From the NCBI GenBank assembly GCA_021789795.1, contig JAJYJA010000038.1, positions 1 to 16,737 of the forward strand: a stretch of 16,737 nucleotides of DNA, written 5' to 3'. Numbering within the stretch: position 1 is the first letter of the stretch; the number at the start of each line of letters is the position of its first letter. The position numbers and the translations under genes are program-made. The notes beneath the pieces were generated by a model that was not told where the DNA came from, did not search any database, and saw only the letters and a list, made by a program, of their open reading frames with translations. The DNA comes from Deltaproteobacteria bacterium. Lineage in GTDB: Bacteria > Desulfobacterota > Desulfobulbia > Desulfobulbales > VMSU01. Below, piece after piece: positions 8,098-15,191 of this stretch.

Positions 8098-9153
8098 AAC
8101 GATAACAGCCAGATAGACCCCCAGCCGGCCTCCGCCCCCCGGCGGCTGTGGAAGGTGTCGGTCTCGCCCCACGTGCGGAGCCCGGAGTCGGTGGCCAGGA
8201 TCATGTGGACGGTGGTCGCCTGCCTGCTGCCGCTGCTCTTCGTGTCGGTCTTCATCTTCGGCATCCAAACCCTGATTGTCACCGCGGTGAGCGTGGTCAG
8301 TTGCCTGCTGGTGGAGGCGGCGAGTCAGAAGGCCCTGGGCCGCAAGGTGACGGTGGCCGACGGCAGCGCGGTGATCACCGGCCTGCTCATCGCCTACGTC
8401 ATTCCGCCCGGGGTGCCTTACCTGCTGCCGGTCTTGGGGGCGGTGATGGCCATCTACATCGGCAAGCACCTCTTGGGCGGCCTGGGTTACAACATCTTCA
8501 ACCCCGCCCTCCTGGCCCGGGCCTTCTTGCTCGCCACCTTCCCGGTGGCCATGACCTCCTCCTGGCTGCCGCCCCTGCACGGGATGTCGATCTTCTCCCG
8601 CCTGGGCCGGCCCATCGACGCCATCTCCACCGCCACCCCGCTGGCGGTGCTCAAGACCCAGGGCATGGCGGCGGTGAGCCAGCAGTTCGGGGGGGCGCCG
8701 ACGATCTACTCCACCTTCTTCCTGGGCTGGCGGCCCGGCTCCATCGGCGAGACCTCGGGGCTCCTGATCGTCCTGGCCGGGCTCTATCTGATGTACCGGA
8801 AATACATAACCTGGCACATCCCGGTCTCGGTACTGGCCGCCATCGCCCTGCTGACCTGGATCTTCGGCGGCCCGGATTACTTCGGCGGCGACCCCCTGCT
8901 CGCCATCCTCTCTGGCGGGGCGCTGCTGGGGGCCTTCTTCATGGCCAACGACTACGTCACCTGCCCGACCGGCAAGACCGCCCAACTGATCTACGGGACG
9001 GGGATCGGCGCCCTGACCGTGCTTATTCGCCTAAAGGGCGGCTATCCGGAGGGCATCTGTTACGCCATCTTGCTGATGAACCCCCTAAGCTCGGTGCTGG
9101 ACGACTGGTTTAAGCCCCGGCGTTTCGCGCCGCCGCTGGGAGGGGCGAAATGA
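8095..9153 (+). CDS. rnfD: Rnf complex subunit RnfD (probable ATT start)
   Basis: RnfD is an integral membrane subunit that carries covalently bound FMN. The core from the GTG at 8155 has 332 residues with many hydrophobic helices. It shows SPHVRSPESV near the start, YIGKHLLGGLGYNIFNPALLARA (family signature, about 101-123) and DAISTATPLA (155-164), whose T161 is the expected FMN-attachment threonine. Upstream, the frame stays open with strongly coding-like third positions back to an ATT at 8095, preceded at a 7-base distance by AAGGAG (8082-8087), the best ribosome-binding site nearby. No ATG/GTG/TTG in that frame lies near it. I therefore place the start at ATT (352 residues, polar N-terminus ending RRLWK). 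GTG 8155 is the conservative alternative. It overlaps rnfG by four bases. Confidence 0.9.
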   Translation: MNDNSQIDPQPASAPRRLWKVSVSPHVRSPESVARIMWTVVACLLPLLFVSVFIFGIQTLIVTAVSVVSCLLVEAASQKALGRKVTVADGSAVITGLLIAYVIPPGVPYLLPVLGAVMAIYIGKHLLGGLGYNIFNPALLARAFLLATFPVAMTSSWLPPLHGMSIFSRLGRPIDAISTATPLAVLKTQGMAAVSQQFGGAPTIYSTFFLGWRPGSIGETSGLLIVLAGLYLMYRKYITWHIPVSVLAAIALLTWIFGGPDYFGGDPLLAILSGGALLGAFFMANDYVTCPTGKTAQLIYGTGIGALTVLIRLKGGYPEGICYAILLMNPLSSVLDDWFKPRRFAPPLGGAK

Positions 9154-10064
9154 AGGACATCCTGACCATCATCTTCCGTCTGACCGTGGCCTGCCTGCTG
9201 GCGGGGGCGATCATGGGCGGCGCCTTCGTGCTCACCAATCAGGCCAAGCGTCATAACGCCGAATTAAACGAGCGGCAGGTGATGCTCTCCCTGCTCGGCT
9301 ACGCAAGCGTCAAGTCGGCCCCGGCCAGTCTCAAGCTGTATCCGATCTACCGCTACCTCATCACCGCCAAGGGCGGCGAGGAGATCGGCTACCTCTTGCC
9401 CGGCGAGGCCGGGGAGGCGGGCATGACCCTGGTCATCCTTGATCTGGACGGCAAGTTCGTGGGCCAGCGGCCAGTGACCCTAAGCCCAGAGGCGGCCAAG
9501 GAGGAGACGAAACGCGCCGCCGCCATCCCGGCGGCGCTGGGCGGCGACGCTAAGGCGCGCTACGCCGACCAGACCATTGTGGTCACCGAGGGCGGCCAGC
9601 GCCTGGCCTATTTGCTGCCAGGCAGATTCCCAGGGTTTAAGACCTTCATCACCGCCATGCTGGCCTTGAACCAGGATTTTTCCATCCGGGGTCTGGAGAT
9701 CATGGAGAGCGAGGAAGACCCGGGCCTGGGCGGCGAGATCGTCCAGAAATACTTCAAGAATCAGTTCAAGGCCAAGACCCTGGAGGCGATGCGGAAGATT
9801 GGCGTGGTCAAGACCCCGCTGCCGGACGAGTACCGCCGGGCGCTGGAGGCGGACGGCGGTACTGGTTCCGGAGGCCTGTCGGCGGAGCAGGTGGCCAAGA
9901 TCGAGGCCGAGTACAGCGGCAAGGACATCTACGCCCTGACCGGGGCCACCATCTCCAGCCGCTCGGTGACCGAGGGGGTCAGGGCCATGGTGCAGAAGTT
10001 TGTCTATCGTCTGGGGCTCCTGGATCAGGCGCTCAAGGAGCAGAAGATCGCCGTCCCCTTCTGA
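9150..10064 (+). CDS. rnfG: Rnf complex subunit RnfG
   Basis: RnfG is anchored by one N-terminal helix (about residues 9-29) with the rest in the periplasm, and carries a covalent FMN that passes electrons within the Rnf complex. The 304-residue protein contains the flavinylation motif TGATISS (264-270), where T267 is the expected acceptor. PGFKTFITAMLALNQDFSIRG and ESEEDPGLGGEI (about 161-197) are typical of the FMN-binding domain. It is somewhat longer than many homologues because of a charged segment around 205-258 (including GGTGSGG at 236-242) before the acceptor motif. The ATG overlaps the rnfD stop (ATGA). The partner enzyme ApbE is encoded at the end of the same operon. Confidence 0.96.
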   Translation: MKDILTIIFRLTVACLLAGAIMGGAFVLTNQAKRHNAELNERQVMLSLLGYASVKSAPASLKLYPIYRYLITAKGGEEIGYLLPGEAGEAGMTLVILDLDGKFVGQRPVTLSPEAAKEETKRAAAIPAALGGDAKARYADQTIVVTEGGQRLAYLLPGRFPGFKTFITAMLALNQDFSIRGLEIMESEEDPGLGGEIVQKYFKNQFKAKTLEAMRKIGVVKTPLPDEYRRALEADGGTGSGGLSAEQVAKIEAEYSGKDIYALTGATISSRSVTEGVRAMVQKFVYRLGLLDQALKEQKIAVPF

Positions 10065-10107
10065 ACCGGATCGGGAGGCGGGGCGGTTAATTTTCGAGGT
10101 AATGGGC

Positions 10108-10722
10108 ATGGCAACCGACAAGACCAGCCTGCAACTGGTAACCAACGGCATCCTAAACGAGAACCCCATCTTCCGGCTGGTGCTCTCCATGTGCCCGGCG
10201 GTGGGGATCAGCACCACGGTGATGAACGGCTTCATGCTGGGGGTGGCGGTGCTCTTCGTCCAGGTCTTTTCGAGCTGCACCATCTCCCTGTTCAAGAACG
10301 TCATCCATCCCCGGATCCGCATCCCCACCTATACCCTGACCATCGCCACCTGGGTGACGGTGATCGACATGGTGCTGGCCGCCTATATGCCGGCGGCCTA
10401 CGCCAAGATGGGCATCTTCATCAAGCTGATCGTGGCCTTTGCCATCATCACCATGCGACTGGAGATGTTCGCCTGCAAGGAGAGCGTCACCGCCTCCTTC
10501 TGGGACGGGGTGGGCATGGGCCTGGGTTTCATGTTCGGGATGATGTCCCTCGGTCTGGTGCGGGAGCTCCTGGGCCAGGGCACCATCCTGGGCCACGACG
10601 TGCTGGGCTTCAAACCGCTCTTGTTCTTCGTCCTGCCCTTTGCCGGTTTCTTCTGCGTGGGATTGATGATGGCCTTCTTCAACTACATCGAGCTTGCCTA
10701 CCGGCGGGCCAAACGGGCGTGA
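10108..10722 (+). CDS. rnfE: Rnf complex subunit RnfE
   Basis: This six-helix membrane subunit pairs with RnfA to form the core. Start at the ATG at 10108 (MATDKTSLQL), with GAGG (10096-10099) eight bases upstream; the ATG at 10102 is the alternative, giving a product of 204 residues. Family blocks are LVTNGILNENPIFRLVLSMCP (about 10-30), RIRIPTYTL (69-77) and GVGMGLGFMFGMMSLGLVRELLGQGTILGH. C29 in SMCP is the first conserved cluster cysteine. The second, normally in an N-C-x-x-L-G-R-A-E segment, appears replaced: the matching residue is A112, and the segment reads AFAIITMRLEMFACKE with a new cysteine at C123. The other subunits keep their expected residues, so I regard this as a real variant, not decay. 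Confidence 0.94.
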   Translation: MATDKTSLQLVTNGILNENPIFRLVLSMCPAVGISTTVMNGFMLGVAVLFVQVFSSCTISLFKNVIHPRIRIPTYTLTIATWVTVIDMVLAAYMPAAYAKMGIFIKLIVAFAIITMRLEMFACKESVTASFWDGVGMGLGFMFGMMSLGLVRELLGQGTILGHDVLGFKPLLFFVLPFAGFFCVGLMMAFFNYIELAYRRAKRA

Positions 10723-10726
10723 TGCC

Positions 10727-11677
10727 ATGATGGCCCCCAACTACAGACGGATACTGTTGCTTCTCCTGTGCGGCCTGTTGCTGCCGGTCGCGGCCCGGGC
10801 CGCGGGCCTGGCCGCCAAGGCCAGCTTTAAGGGGACGAACGAGATCGTCCTCAGCCTGGCGAATCCGGCGGACGCCAAGGGCCTGGGCGATCCCGCTAAC
10901 TACCGGGTGAGCGAGGAGCAGAACCCGGACATCAGTCTGCCCGTGGCCCAGGCCCTGGTCTCGGCGGATCGTTCGACGGTCACCTTGAGCTTCAAGGGGC
11001 CGCTCAACACCCGGCTGACCCATCTGGTGACCTTGCATCAGCGGGCCACCAACAAGGGCCAGGCCCCGGAGACCTTCCGGGTGAGCAAGTCGTATTGGGG
11101 CTATCTGCTCTCCATCCTGGTCAGCGCCCTGTTGATCAACAACTTCGTGTTCACCAAGTACCTGGGGCTGTGCGTCTTCTTCGGCACCTCCAAGCGCAAG
11201 GCCACCGCCAAGGGCATGGGCATCACCTTCACCATCGTCATGGTGGTGAGCGCCATCATGAGCTGGTTCTTCTACCAGTACATCCTCAAGCCTTATCAGT
11301 TGGGATTCCTGCAGGTCGTCATCTTCATCGGGCTGGTGTCGCTCACCGTGCAGGCGGTGGACACGGTGCTGCGTAAGGTCAACCCCACCCTGTTCAAGGC
11401 CTTCGGGGTCTATCTGGTGCTGGTGATCGCCAACTGCGTGATCATCGCCGTGCCCCTGATGCTGGCCGATAACGAGTACAATTTCCTGGAGTCGCTGATG
11501 CTGGCCCTAGGCGCCGGGGGTGGTTTCCTCCTGGCCCTGTACCTGATGAGCTCGGCGCGGGAACGGATGGAGCTGGCCAACATCCCGCCCACCTTCAAGG
11601 GGGTGCCGATCGCCTTTATCGTCGCCGGTCAGTTTGCCCTGGCCTTCCTGGGCTTCTCGGGGCTCAAACTTTTCTAG
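10727..11677 (+). CDS. rnfA: RnfA with N-terminal signal peptide and extra domain
   Basis: The C-terminal part (about residues 123-316) is a complete six-helix RnfA, with LINNFVFTKYLGLC (C149) and VLVIANC (C237) supplying the cluster cysteines. Ordinary RnfA is about 190-195 residues and begins directly with its first helix. Here about 120 residues precede it: a signal-peptide-like segment (RRILLLLLCGLLLPVAARA, roughly 7-25, with an A-x-A site) and a soluble stretch (about 27-120) with alternating hydrophobic residues, NPADAKGLGDPANYRVSEE and STVTLSFKGPLN, resembling a bacterial Ig-like beta-sandwich. The start is at the ATG pair 10727/10730, five bases after the rnfE stop; an in-frame TTG at 10694 inside rnfE is unlikely. 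The reading frame is continuous across the junction, so this is one fused gene. Confidence 0.93.
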   Translation: MMAPNYRRILLLLLCGLLLPVAARAAGLAAKASFKGTNEIVLSLANPADAKGLGDPANYRVSEEQNPDISLPVAQALVSADRSTVTLSFKGPLNTRLTHLVTLHQRATNKGQAPETFRVSKSYWGYLLSILVSALLINNFVFTKYLGLCVFFGTSKRKATAKGMGITFTIVMVVSAIMSWFFYQYILKPYQLGFLQVVIFIGLVSLTVQAVDTVLRKVNPTLFKAFGVYLVLVIANCVIIAVPLMLADNEYNFLESLMLALGAGGGFLLALYLMSSARERMELANIPPTFKGVPIAFIVAGQFALAFLGFSGLKLF

Positions 11678-11686
11678 GTGTTAGCG

Positions 11687-12562
11687 ATGGATCCAGCCTT
11701 AGTCAAACTCGCCCTGGGCGGCGTCGCCCTGCTCGGCTGCATCGGCCTGTTCTTCGGCATCGGTCTGGCGCTGGCGGCCCATAAGTTCGCGGTCGAGGTC
11801 AACCCCCTGGTGCAGGAGGTGTTGGAGTCCCTGGCCGGGGCCCAGTGCGGCGGCTGCGGTTATCCCGGCTGCGAGGGCTACGCCCTGGCGGTGGTCAACG
11901 ACCCCGAGGTGCCGCCCAACCTCTGTTTTCCCGGCAAGGAGAAGGTGGCGGCCCGGGTGGCGGAGCTGACCGGCAAGAGGATGGCGGCGGTGGAGGACGT
12001 GATCGCGGTGGCCCGCTGCTCGCGGGTTGAGGGCCGGGTGAGCCACAAACACGAGTATATCGGCTTTGCCTCCTGCACCGCGGCGGGCCTGGCCTTCGGC
12101 GGGCCGTCGGCCTGCAACTACGCCTGCATCGGCCTGGGCGAGTGCGCCGAGAGTTGCCCCTTCGACGCCATCACCATGGTCGACAGCTTTCCCCAGGTCA
12201 ACCCCGACAAGTGCGTGGGCTGCGGCACCTGCGTCAAGGTCTGCCCCAAGCGGGTGCTGGAGCTGATGACCGTCAAGGCCCGGGTGCACGTGCCGTGCAG
12301 CACCAAGGACCTGGGTAAGCAGGTGCGGGCGGTGTGCGAGGTGGGCTGCATCTCCTGCCAGATGTGCGTGAAGAAATGCCCGGCCCAGGCGGTCTCCTAC
12401 CAGGACGGCCTGATCCGGGTGGATCAGGCCAAGTGCATCGCCTACGGCCCGGAGTGCCAGGAGATCTGCGTCGAGAAGTGCCCCCGCAAGATCATGCGCA
12501 GATACCAGGGCCGAGAGGTAATCACCCGCCAGGCCGGCGGGGGACTGAAGATGGCGGCCTAA
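11687..12562 (+). CDS. rnfB: Rnf complex subunit RnfB (poly-ferredoxin type)
   Basis: RnfB is the likely entry point for electrons from soluble ferredoxin. The 291-residue protein has one N-terminal helix (about 5-31). The RnfB-specific cluster motif CGGCGYPGC uses C54, C57 and C62, with C80 as fourth ligand. A long cysteine-rich region follows, with sets at 143/147/153/157, 176/179/182/186, 221/224/227/231 and 250/257/261/265, suggesting about five or six [4Fe-4S] clusters in all, as in acetogen-type RnfB and unlike the two-ferredoxin-cluster E. coli form. The ATG at 11687 is preceded by AGG in the rnfA stop region; a GTG three codons upstream directly abuts the rnfA stop and is less likely. 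apbE follows after 31 bp. Confidence 0.97.
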   Translation: MDPALVKLALGGVALLGCIGLFFGIGLALAAHKFAVEVNPLVQEVLESLAGAQCGGCGYPGCEGYALAVVNDPEVPPNLCFPGKEKVAARVAELTGKRMAAVEDVIAVARCSRVEGRVSHKHEYIGFASCTAAGLAFGGPSACNYACIGLGECAESCPFDAITMVDSFPQVNPDKCVGCGTCVKVCPKRVLELMTVKARVHVPCSTKDLGKQVRAVCEVGCISCQMCVKKCPAQAVSYQDGLIRVDQAKCIAYGPECQEICVEKCPRKIMRRYQGREVITRQAGGGLKMAA

Positions 12563-12593
12563 AGCCAGTAGGCGAGCCGCCGAGGAGAAAAAC

Positions 12594-13664
12594 ATGCGAG
12601 ATACGACCACTGCCGAACCCTGCGACGCCAAGCGCCGTTCCTTCCTCAAGCTCTGCGGCCTGTTGAGCGCCGGGGCCGTGGCCGGTTCCGCCGCCGGTCT
12701 GCTGCCCGCCAACCGGGCCGAGGCCCTGCTCTTTGGCAAGCAGGAGTACAAGGTCTCCGACAACCGGCTGTCGATGGGCTCCTTTCTCTCCATCACCGTC
12801 TTCCATCCCTCCCGCGACCAGGCCCAGAACGCCCTGGGTCTGGCCTGGGCCGAGATCGATCGTTTGTGCAAGATCTTCAGCCGCCACGACCGGGGCACGG
12901 CGGTGGCGGAGCTAAACCGCACCGGCGTCCTGCGCCAGGCCCCGCCCGAGCTGCTGGAGGTGGTCAACCGCTCCCTCTTCCACCACCGGCTGACCAACGG
13001 CGCCTTCGACATCACGGTGGAGCCGGTGTGCCAGTTGTTCCAAAAGATCCCCGCCGTCGGCCATCCCCCCTCCGAGGACGAGATCCTGGCCCTGCTGCCC
13101 CGGGTGGGCTCCGAGCACCTGCGGGTGGAGGGCAGCACCATCTCCTTTGCCAAGGAGGGCATGGGCATCACCTTGGACGGCATCGCGCCGGGCTATATCT
13201 GCGACCGGGCCTCGACCCTGCTCACCAAGCTGGGGGTCACCAACCACCTGCTCAACGCCAGCGGCGACATCCGGGTGAGCGGGGCGGCGGACAAGGGTGC
13301 CCCCTGGACGGTGGCGATCAAGAATCCGGATCACAGCGACCACTACCCGGATATCGTCTCCCTGCGCAGCGGGGCCATCGGCACCTCCGGCTGCTACGAG
13401 ATCTTCTACGACCAGGAGATGATCTACCACCACATCATCACCCCCCAGACCGGCCACTCGCCGCTCTTTTCCACCAGCACCAGCGCCACCGCCGCCCGGC
13501 TGGTCGATGCCGATGCCCTGTCCACCGGGCTGATGGTCATGCGGCCCGAGGACGGCCTGCGCCTGGTGAACACCCTGCCCGAGAGCCAGTGCCTATTGAT
13601 CTCCAGAAACCAGGGCCGGCTCAGTAGATCGGCCGGCTGGTCGGCGCTGTCCAGCTTGGCTTAA
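12594..13664 (+). CDS. apbE: FAD:protein FMN transferase ApbE, Tat-exported
   Basis: ApbE transfers FMN from FAD onto a threonine of target proteins; here the obvious targets are RnfG (T267) and RnfD. The 356-residue protein begins with a Tat signal: K13-R14-R15-S-F-L-K followed by a hydrophobic stretch and an A-x-A-like site near 40-44, so it would act in the periplasm. Core motifs are GAFDITVEP (136-144), DGIAPGYICDRA (195-206), NASGDIRVSG (221-230), GAIGTSG (260-266) and DADALSTGLMVM (305-316). The usual HIIDPRTG block reads HIITPQTG here (T283 in place of Asp). GAGGAG six bases before the ATG is a good ribosome-binding site. The gene closes the Rnf operon. Confidence 0.95.
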   Translation: MRDTTTAEPCDAKRRSFLKLCGLLSAGAVAGSAAGLLPANRAEALLFGKQEYKVSDNRLSMGSFLSITVFHPSRDQAQNALGLAWAEIDRLCKIFSRHDRGTAVAELNRTGVLRQAPPELLEVVNRSLFHHRLTNGAFDITVEPVCQLFQKIPAVGHPPSEDEILALLPRVGSEHLRVEGSTISFAKEGMGITLDGIAPGYICDRASTLLTKLGVTNHLLNASGDIRVSGAADKGAPWTVAIKNPDHSDHYPDIVSLRSGAIGTSGCYEIFYDQEMIYHHIITPQTGHSPLFSTSTSATAARLVDADALSTGLMVMRPEDGLRLVNTLPESQCLLISRNQGRLSRSAGWSALSSLA

Positions 13665-13727
13665 TCAACCGGCTCTCTTTCCTGTCCGGGGGCGGGGCCG
13701 GGACTACCGCGTCGGCGGGGTTTGCTC

Positions 13728-14426
13728 ATGCCGGTATTCGCCTTAGGCGACAGCCTCTACTTTCCGCCCCCCGAACTGGCCAGGGAGGACGGCCTGCTGG
13801 CCATCGGCGGCGACCTCTCCCCCGAGCGTCTGCTGCTTGCCTACCAGATGGGGATCTTCCCCTGGTATGCCGAGGGTGACCCCATCCTCTGGTGGGCGCC
13901 CTCGCCCCGGTTGATCCTCAGGCCCGAGGAGTTTCACCTCTCCCGCCGTCTGGGCCGGGAACTTAAGTCCGGGGCCTTCAGCTTCTCCGCCGACCGCGCC
14001 TTTCGGGAGTTAATCACCGCCTGCGCCACGCTGCGCACCGGTCAAGGCCAAGCCACCTGGATCAACCCGGAGATGATCGAGGCCTACTGCCGCTTGCACG
14101 AGCTGGGATTTGCCCACTCCCTGGAGTGCTGGCGGGACGGCGCCTTGGCCGGGGGCCTGTACGGGGTGGCCATCGGCGGGGTATTCTTTGGCGAGTCGAT
14201 GTTCAGCCGGGTGGCCAACAGCTCCAAGGCCGCCCTGGCCATGCTGGCCCGGCAGCTCGCGGCCTGGGGTTTCGCCCTGATCGACTGCCAGATGCGCACC
14301 GGTCATCTGCTCTCCCTGGGCGCCCGGGAGGTGCCGGGGCCGCACTTTTTCTCCCTGCTCCAGGAGGCGATCTGGCGGCCCGACCGCCGGGGCCGCTGGG
14401 AGATAGGGCCGGACTGGCGCCAGTGA
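13728..14426 (+). CDS. aat: Leucyl/phenylalanyl-tRNA--protein transferase
   Basis: This cytoplasmic enzyme transfers Leu or Phe from aminoacyl-tRNA to the N-terminus of proteins bearing N-terminal Arg or Lys, marking them for ClpS/ClpAP degradation. The 232-residue protein contains the signature blocks FPPPELAREDGLLAIGGDLS (12-31), GIFPWY (42-47), WWAPSPR (55-61) and GGLYGVAIGGVFFGESMFS (about 142-160) followed by NSSKAAL. The ATG at 13728 gives the typical N-terminus MPVFALGDS; a TTG two codons earlier is unlikely. GGGG lies about seven bases upstream. It is 63 bp beyond apbE with no clear terminator, so it could be read through from the Rnf operon, though its role is unrelated. Confidence 0.96.
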   Translation: MPVFALGDSLYFPPPELAREDGLLAIGGDLSPERLLLAYQMGIFPWYAEGDPILWWAPSPRLILRPEEFHLSRRLGRELKSGAFSFSADRAFRELITACATLRTGQGQATWINPEMIEAYCRLHELGFAHSLECWRDGALAGGLYGVAIGGVFFGESMFSRVANSSKAALAMLARQLAAWGFALIDCQMRTGHLLSLGAREVPGPHFFSLLQEAIWRPDRRGRWEIGPDWRQ

Positions 14427-14488
14427 ACCAGAGACCTGGCGCCGTCTTGCCCGGCTGACCCGTTCACCATTTGCCAGGGATCGTCATC

Positions 14489-15160
14489 ATGCCCGCAAGT
14501 CCCCATTTTCAGGCCGTCCTCTTCGATCTGGACGGCACCCTGCTCGACACCTTGACCGACCTTGCCGAGTCGATGAACGCGGCCCTGGCCAGCCTCGGCC
14601 TGCCGGGACATCCTCGGCAGGCCTACCGTTACTTCGTGGGCGACGGCATGGAGACCCTGGCCCGCCGCGTCCTGCCTGCGACCCGGCGCGACGAGGAGAC
14701 CCTCGCCCGTTGCCTGGCCGCCATGCGCGAGGAGTACGGCCGCCGCTGGTCCGAGCAGACCCGGCCCTATCCCGGCATCCCGGATTTGCTTGACCGGCTC
14801 GCCGGCCTGGGCCTGCGCCTGGCCATCCTCTCCAACAAGCCGGACGAGTTCACCCGGAGGATGGTCAACCATTTTCTGCCCGGCTGGCCGTGGAGCGAGG
14901 TGCGCGGCCAGCGGCCCGGGACGCCCAGGAAGCCCGCCCCCGACGGGGCCCTGGCCATCGCCCAGTCGCTCTCCCTGCCGCCCGCCCGGTTTTTCTATCT
15001 TGGCGACACCAACACCGACATGCAGACCGCCATCGCCAGCGGCATGTACCCCTTGGGCGCCCTGTGGGGCTTCCGTACCGCCTCGGAGCTTCTGGCCGCC
15101 GGGGGCAGGGAGTTGTTGCAGCACCCCCGGGAGCTGCTATCCCTGCTGCACGCTGATTAA
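14489..15160 (+). CDS. gph: HAD-family phosphatase, phosphoglycolate phosphatase-like
   Basis: This 223-residue haloacid-dehalogenase-family hydrolase probably dephosphorylates 2-phosphoglycolate formed by DNA repair or oxygenase side reactions, although HAD substrate range cannot be fixed from sequence. All four motifs are present: I, FDLDGTLLDT with D13 and D15; II, LSNKP with S115; III, K148 in RKPAPD; IV, GDTNTDMQTA with D173 and D177. The alpha-helical cap (about 22-90) is of the Gph type, with the FVGDGMETL segment at 49-57. The ATG at 14489, with AGGGA eight bases upstream, is preferred to an in-frame TTG at 14471. The gene is co-directional with aat and mazG. Confidence 0.85.
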   Translation: MPASPHFQAVLFDLDGTLLDTLTDLAESMNAALASLGLPGHPRQAYRYFVGDGMETLARRVLPATRRDEETLARCLAAMREEYGRRWSEQTRPYPGIPDLLDRLAGLGLRLAILSNKPDEFTRRMVNHFLPGWPWSEVRGQRPGTPRKPAPDGALAIAQSLSLPPARFFYLGDTNTDMQTAIASGMYPLGALWGFRTASELLAAGGRELLQHPRELLSLLHAD

Positions 15161-15177
15161 CTAAAAGCAATTTATTG

Positions 15178-15191
15178 GATAATTTTCTAAA
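15178..15191 (+). promoter_or_regulatory. Possible -10 element for a leaderless mazG transcript
   Basis: The 30-bp gph-mazG gap is AT-rich, unlike its surroundings. It contains GATAAT (15178-15183, five of six matches to TATAAT), seven bases before the mazG ATG, and there is no ribosome-binding site. That spacing would place transcription initiation at or next to the A of the start codon. No convincing -35 is seen. Confidence 0.25.
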
